A stretch of 64,000 nucleotides of DNA, from assembly GCF_029360645.1 (NCBI RefSeq), contig NZ_JARDUA010000008.1, positions 161,089-225,088 of the forward strand, given 5' to 3'. Positions 59,479 to 64,000 of the stretch are shown here, in pieces. The first letter of the stretch is position 1; each line of letters starts with the position of its first letter. The translations under genes and the position numbers were made by a program. Source of the DNA: Pontibacter litorisediminis. Lineage in GTDB: Bacteria > Bacteroidota > Bacteroidia > Cytophagales > Hymenobacteraceae. Below the pieces are notes generated by a model. That model was not told the DNA's origin and ran no database searches. It saw nothing but the letters and a program-made list of their open reading frames with translations.

Positions 59479-62433
59479 CTACCTCTTCAAAAGAAGTTTA
59501 AGAGAGCTAGACTGCGCTTTAGATACTAACCTTACAACATAGAGTCCTTCTGTGAATGTGGTACCATCTAGCTCAAGTTTCAGTTCTTCTCCTGCACTTC
59601 CGGAACCTTGCTTCAGTACGTCAATCAAGGCACCTCTTCCATCATATACTTCAACAGTATATGGACCACCTTCAGAGAGGGTGAACTGAATTTTGGTTCT
59701 TTTGCTGAAGGGGTTAGGGTAAGCCATCAAGTTGGCCATGGGCTGGGCATCTTCCTTCAATATTTCTTTAATGGAAGTAACTGTCTGTTCATCTGATATC
59801 TTGTCTGTTGCTAAAACTGAGTAGGATTGTTTGCTTGTAGAGGCAAATATGACAATCTCAGAACTGTAATTTTCCTTACTGCTAGTAGCATAGTCACATG
59901 TTTCATTTATCAAAGACAGTTCTGATCCGAAAGCAATGTTGGAAGTAGAAGACTCTTTATAGTAGATGCCGCCAGCGCTTGGGGCAGCATAAAGCACTTT
60001 CACCTTGCCAATAGTTTCATTTAGGATCACAATTGGCCGGTTCCCTGCTTTAGATACTTCATAAAGGTCGTCCCATGTGCCTGAAGGGCGGCGCACCAAT
60101 AAAGCGATTCGCGGGAGTCCTGTTTTGAAACCAGTCTTAACGGCGCAATATAGTGTGCCGTCAGATGCTAATGCCATGTTCAGGTGATCATCCGCCATTC
60201 CATCTGCGCTTTCTATTGCTGATTGCGAAGCAGGGACTTCATCGGCCGACCACGTGGATGGGGTTGTGCCATCGGTGTGTGTTTTAAAGCCAAACCTTTT
60301 TGTGTTTTGGTTGGACCACAAAAGTCCCATTTTGTTTGCTTTAGGCATTGCTATAATGGCGCAAATGTCATCTGAGGTTAGTCCTGTGGCAACAGTAACT
60401 GGTGCGCTCCAATTGGTGTAAGGCGCATCGCTCCAACGGACATACGCATTGTTATTCCCATTAGAGGCAAGCCACATTCTTCCAGTTCCATCTATGTCAA
60501 TAGTGGCGGTTTTCACACCTGCATCTAATGATAATGAAACGTTAGAGGCTCTTTGTGACCAAGGGGCATAGTTCCCCGAAACTGATGAATACTCAACAGA
60601 TACTAGCTGTGAAGGCAAGGAAGCCCCCCTATATAATAGGATATGAGCATTGTTCCCCTGCACTTTACAATCTGCTCTGGTATAGTCGCTTGGTGATATG
60701 GCAAGTACTTTTGTCCACGTTTTGCCATCTAGCCTCCAGATGTGCGTGCCTTCTCCAGTGGTAGGAAGTACGGCCCACCATTTACCAGCATATGACCACA
60801 CCTTTGATTGTGGCTGATCTCCTAAGCTAGTATGAATAGGCAAAGGGCTTAACGGTGTTACAGAGGCAAATCCTTCCGGGCTGCTTGTTGATGTTTCAAT
60901 AGTATAAGTTTCTCCTGAGGTATACCCTCCGGCGATAAGGTTGCCAGCTTTATCTTTGATGCCGGTACCACTGCTCCTCAAATCTAACCTTAACGTTCCG
61001 CTTCCCCCCGTAAGGCCAACAGTAACGTCGTAAGTAGTGGCACTGGACCCAGCTTGTGCTACTGAAGATACGCTCGCAGATAAGGGGCCTGATATTATAA
61101 TGGGTATAAAGTCAGCCATATCTACCCCACTCACTTCTTCTGAGAACAGAACCCTGAATGTAACAGATGTAGCGTCCGTCACGCTAGTTGTCGGGTTTTG
61201 GCGTTTAATGCTTGTAACGTTAGGAGGTGTAAGGTCAGTTGGTGTTTCATTTTGTTCCGCAGCTATTGTGAAGGAGACAGTAAGGGGAACGCCAGCTGTA
61301 CCAGTGCCTTTACTTCCTGAATAAGGAGTTGCCTTTAAAGTATAAGTGCCGGTGGCTGGTGGGTTCCAATTACCGTAGTAGTAATTGCCATTGCCGTCAT
61401 CGCCGTGCAGTGCATATGGAGCTGCATTGTCTGTGTAGCTTTTACTCTGCGCACCACTTAACTCTAGCATCACACTGCCAACCGAATATGGCGAAGTATT
61501 CGCGCGGATATTTAATTTACTGGATGGGAGGGAGGACAGTTGGATGACCGCGCCGTTCTCGATGGGTTGAATATCTTGCTCGTTAGCTGAATTGACAAGT
61601 ACAAAGCCTGTTACTTTCTGTTCTCCTGTAGAGGCAGTGAATAAAGCCGTGATAGCTTTGTCTCGGTCCATTGACACGGTTAAAGGATTTGCTGTCCCGG
61701 ATGCATCTCCACTCCAACCGGCAAATGTATGTCCCGTGCTAGGTATTGCAGTAATGGTTACAGATTCTCCACTTGCATAGGTAGCTTGTTCAGGACTTTT
61801 ACCAATAGTACCGCTTCCTGTAACTGATGTTACTAAGCTATAATGATTGACAGCAAGTGTACTAGCTGCAAGTTCTAAATCAAAAGCAAGATCAGAGGAG
61901 CTCGCTTTGGACTGATGGACCTCTACAGCTATCACATTATCTCCTTTCACAAAAGCAGAAGGAGCAATGGTAAAAGTATGAATTACCCTTCCGTCATCAC
62001 TTGCACCGTCGAGTGCCAGTGTTTGAAAATCAATGTTCCCAGATGGCATGTTATCACGGAAGACCTCAGTACCGTTTACAAAAACCACTACACCGTCATC
62101 TCTACTTATGCTTGTTATATAAGAAGAGAAGGCTGCCGGGTCACTGAGGTAAAAGGATTTCCTAAAGTAGGTAGTAATGTATTTAGGAGAAGATTTAGGA
62201 CCATAATAAACTGTTGTGGCTATATCGCCGGTACCATACCCAAATTTCCCATTACCTGTTTTCCAGCCATTATCATCAAATGTGATGGTATTCCAGCCGC
62301 TACCCTGATTTGAGCCATCGTCTATATATTTCCAGGAGGCTCCGAAGGGGAAAATAGTACTTTGTGCAGCTAAGTTTTCTGTGGTCACAAATGCTAACAG
62401 CAGTATCGTAAAAATAAAAGTAAATGTCTTCAT
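59479..62433 (-). CDS. T9SS-secreted multi-domain propeller protein (long paralogue)
   Basis: Secreted protein of 984 residues. After the signal peptide (TFIFTILLLAFVTTENLAAQ), residues about 28-190 look like a galactose-binding-like jelly roll (WKTGNGKFGYGTGD, DDGVVVFVNGTEVFRDNM). Residues 195-265 form a divergent InlB-type B-repeat (GESVTITAIPSTGHTFAGWSGDA). Two Ig-like modules follow to about 515, the second beginning PPNVTSIKRQNPTTSVTDAT. A propeller homologous to the shorter secreted protein occupies about 525-890, and a type A T9SS domain ends the chain (YTVEVYDGRGALIDVL, FTEGLYVVRLVS). Probably a large surface or released binding protein; no enzyme motif seen. Confidence 0.82.
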   Translation of the reverse strand: MKTFTFIFTILLLAFVTTENLAAQSTIFPFGASWKYIDDGSNQGSGWNTITFDDNGWKTGNGKFGYGTGDIATTVYYGPKSSPKYITTYFRKSFYLSDPAAFSSYITSISRDDGVVVFVNGTEVFRDNMPSGNIDFQTLALDGASDDGRVIHTFTIAPSAFVKGDNVIAVEVHQSKASSSDLAFDLELAASTLAVNHYSLVTSVTGSGTIGKSPEQATYASGESVTITAIPSTGHTFAGWSGDASGTANPLTVSMDRDKAITALFTASTGEQKVTGFVLVNSANEQDIQPIENGAVIQLSSLPSSKLNIRANTSPYSVGSVMLELSGAQSKSYTDNAAPYALHGDDGNGNYYYGNWNPPATGTYTLKATPYSGSKGTGTAGVPLTVSFTIAAEQNETPTDLTPPNVTSIKRQNPTTSVTDATSVTFRVLFSEEVSGVDMADFIPIIISGPLSASVSSVAQAGSSATTYDVTVGLTGGSGTLRLDLRSSGTGIKDKAGNLIAGGYTSGETYTIETSTSSPEGFASVTPLSPLPIHTSLGDQPQSKVWSYAGKWWAVLPTTGEGTHIWRLDGKTWTKVLAISPSDYTRADCKVQGNNAHILLYRGASLPSQLVSVEYSSVSGNYAPWSQRASNVSLSLDAGVKTATIDIDGTGRMWLASNGNNNAYVRWSDAPYTNWSAPVTVATGLTSDDICAIIAMPKANKMGLLWSNQNTKRFGFKTHTDGTTPSTWSADEVPASQSAIESADGMADDHLNMALASDGTLYCAVKTGFKTGLPRIALLVRRPSGTWDDLYEVSKAGNRPIVILNETIGKVKVLYAAPSAGGIYYKESSTSNIAFGSELSLINETCDYATSSKENYSSEIVIFASTSKQSYSVLATDKISDEQTVTSIKEILKEDAQPMANLMAYPNPFSKRTKIQFTLSEGGPYTVEVYDGRGALIDVLKQGSGSAGEELKLELDGTTFTEGLYVVRLVSKAQSSSLKLLLKR

Positions 62434-63905
62434 AAGTAATTTTTCTCAGCTTGAAATTGATAAACCATGTTCTTGAGGAAATAATTGATAGCATAAATTT
62501 TATTGTATAATTATTTATTATAACAGTATTATACGAAGTTTGTATACGGTTTTTATAAAAATAGTTTAATTATATTTTAAATATTCGTGTGTAATGCTGC
62601 TGCTTATTGGCAAAGAAGTACACTTGTTGTGTGCGTAAATTTTATAGTGTAATTGACTTATATTAGAAGGGGGATTTCTGTTGGACTAGTTAATTTCTCA
62701 CCTATGAAGGTAAGCACTCAACAAAGGCAAATTATCAATTTACGGCTTTACCTTATTAATAGCCTCTTACCTGAGGACAAAGAGCAGATTCACCTATAGA
62801 TAAACATACGTAAATTGAAAATTAAGTATAGCTCACTAAGGGTAGCATAGTTAAAACTTCAAGCTGTCTGCTCTGACAGTAACAGTATGCAGGAACAGGA
62901 TGTTAAGTTCTACCATGAAATACACAGACTGCTTCCAATATTTGCTTTCTCAATCCAAGCATACTTAACCTAGATCTTATATCACAGCAAACTTGATAGC
63001 TTCTCTATAGCTTCTCTCATAAGAACGCTCACTTAATAACTACTGCCCGTGCTTTAGGGAAAAGTGGCAATTCCAACAGTACTGCTGATTTGGGTAAATA
63101 ACTAAATCGAAGTAGATCCGACATCTTTTAAGCTAGCAAGTAGTTTTAGAAGCCACAGGACTCGCTTAATAAATGGTCTATAAAACGCTGTTTCTCGGAA
63201 ATATGCCGCTCTGTTTTTTAAGAGAGGAGCCTGTCCATTCTAATCCCGTCTTTCTTCGTGACGATGAGTAAGAAAGTTGTGGTGTATGTTTCTTATAATC
63301 AGCCAATTGCTAAAAAGTGCAAATTTGTTTTTCATGAGTTGATGCAGCCTTTAATGGATACTTCTCCTTTTCTCTTTCAAATTTAGTTCTCTAGGCATAA
63401 ACTCTCCATCAGGGTTCACTTGCACTCTTCAATAAATTTATTAAAGTTAATAATGGTCGATATCGTAAAGACTTACCTTAAAATATTTATACACATAATT
63501 TGAATAAATCTAAGTATCTATATGTATAATTTTATTCCACAAAATGTGGAATTTTGCAAGTTAAAAAGAAGTTGTGGCCATCTACAAAGTTTTTTAGGGG
63601 GTAATTGGCGAATGGTTTTTAAATCTGAAATCAAGCCCTTTATATTTGTCACAGTCAGTTGAACGGAAATGTTCAATATCAATAAAGTGATCACTATTGA
63701 GTTAATGTTGTTGTAATATGTTGAATTAAAGAATATTGGGATGCGTATGAGAAGACTTTTAGGGAGGAGAATATTCTATTTTAATTATATTTAATAAATC
63801 TATACTTTAACCAGAGTATCATAATGTTCTAAGCAAATCAAAACGGAATAATCATATAAATGCTTAGTGCAGCTATCAAACATTTCACTTTTTAGCCAAA
63901 GAAAA
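62434..63905. other. Long AT-rich intergenic region, no gene seen
   Basis: About 1.5 kb with frequent stops in all frames and runs of A and T, clearly poorer in G+C than anything else in the window. The sequence TATATTTG at 63641-63648 matches the Bacteroidota -7 promoter pattern (TAnnTTTG), but the -33 element is not clear. No tRNA, rRNA or CRISPR-like structure seen. Confidence 0.5.
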
Positions 63906-64000
63906 ATGAATTTGAGATTCAAGTATATCCTTATGCCCCTACTAGCGGGGGCGGTAGCAGTTTCATGCGACAAAAAAGACCTGGAGGAGGTAAGCCCTAG
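63906..64000 (+). CDS. Lipoprotein, 3' end outside window
   Basis: Frame from ATG 63906 open to the window edge. The first 31 residues are a clear lipoprotein signal (MNLRFKYILMPLLAGAVAV, then SC as lipobox), followed by DKKDLEEVSP. Function cannot be told from this fragment; surface lipoproteins and SusD-like proteins begin like this. Confidence 0.75.
   Translation, partial: MNLRFKYILMPLLAGAVAVSCDKKDLEEVSP

Overview
The window looks like chromosomal DNA of a Bacteroidota bacterium. Evidence: two SusC/SusD outer-membrane pairs, lipoproteins with Bacteroidota-style lipoboxes, type IX secretion (T9SS) sorting domains, and start sites mostly without strong Shine-Dalgarno sequences. Protein style and base composition (about 55-57% G+C in most of the first 42 kb) suggest the Pontibacter/Hymenobacter side of the Cytophagales. 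This is an inference; no rRNA or other decisive marker is present.

Region 1 (1-40.3 kb, all genes on +) is a glycan-utilisation locus running into L-rhamnose catabolism. It starts with the 3' part of an MFS transporter. Next come a first SusC/SusD pair with a DUF5017-like lipoprotein, a sugar isomerase, a large LamG protein, a multi-modular SGNH-GH5 protein, a GH140-like enzyme, and a second SusC/SusD pair. These are followed by a lipoprotein of unknown fold, an SGNH esterase and a GH3 glycosidase. A secreted epimerase-like TIM barrel sits beside a Tat-type small subunit and a GMC flavoprotein, which could form a periplasmic oxidise-and-eliminate glycoside route. The RhaEW, RhaI and RhaB genes and LutABC then cover L-rhamnose to lactaldehyde, lactate and pyruvate. 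A 16-bp near-palindrome (ACTTAGTGCGTTAAGT) occurs six times, only in gaps ahead of transcription-unit starts, and probably marks one regulon.

Region 2 (40.3-43 kb) is a decayed aromatic amino acid operon. Two tandem leader peptides, very rich in Tyr and Phe and each followed by an intrinsic terminator, precede tyrA. A short remnant that may be an aminotransferase lies before tyrA, and a clear DAHP synthase pseudogene with many stop codons lies after it.

Region 3 (43-46 kb) is a small integrase module on the - strand: an excisionase-like protein, a tyrosine recombinase, and a zinc-finger/HTH protein whose start carries six exact-period 10-bp repeats. It abuts the 3' end of mnmE.

Region 4 (46-56.4 kb) holds chromosomal genes: mnmE, a thioredoxin-like lipoprotein, a complete Mn/Zn/Fe-type ABC importer with a DtxR-family regulator (one permease also carries a DtxR-like tail), fabH, a glycosyltransferase and dapD.

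Region 5 (56.4-64 kb) is AT-rich: two related T9SS-secreted propeller proteins flank a family 2 glycosyltransferase. A gene-free stretch of about 1.5 kb follows, and then the first codons of a lipoprotein gene.
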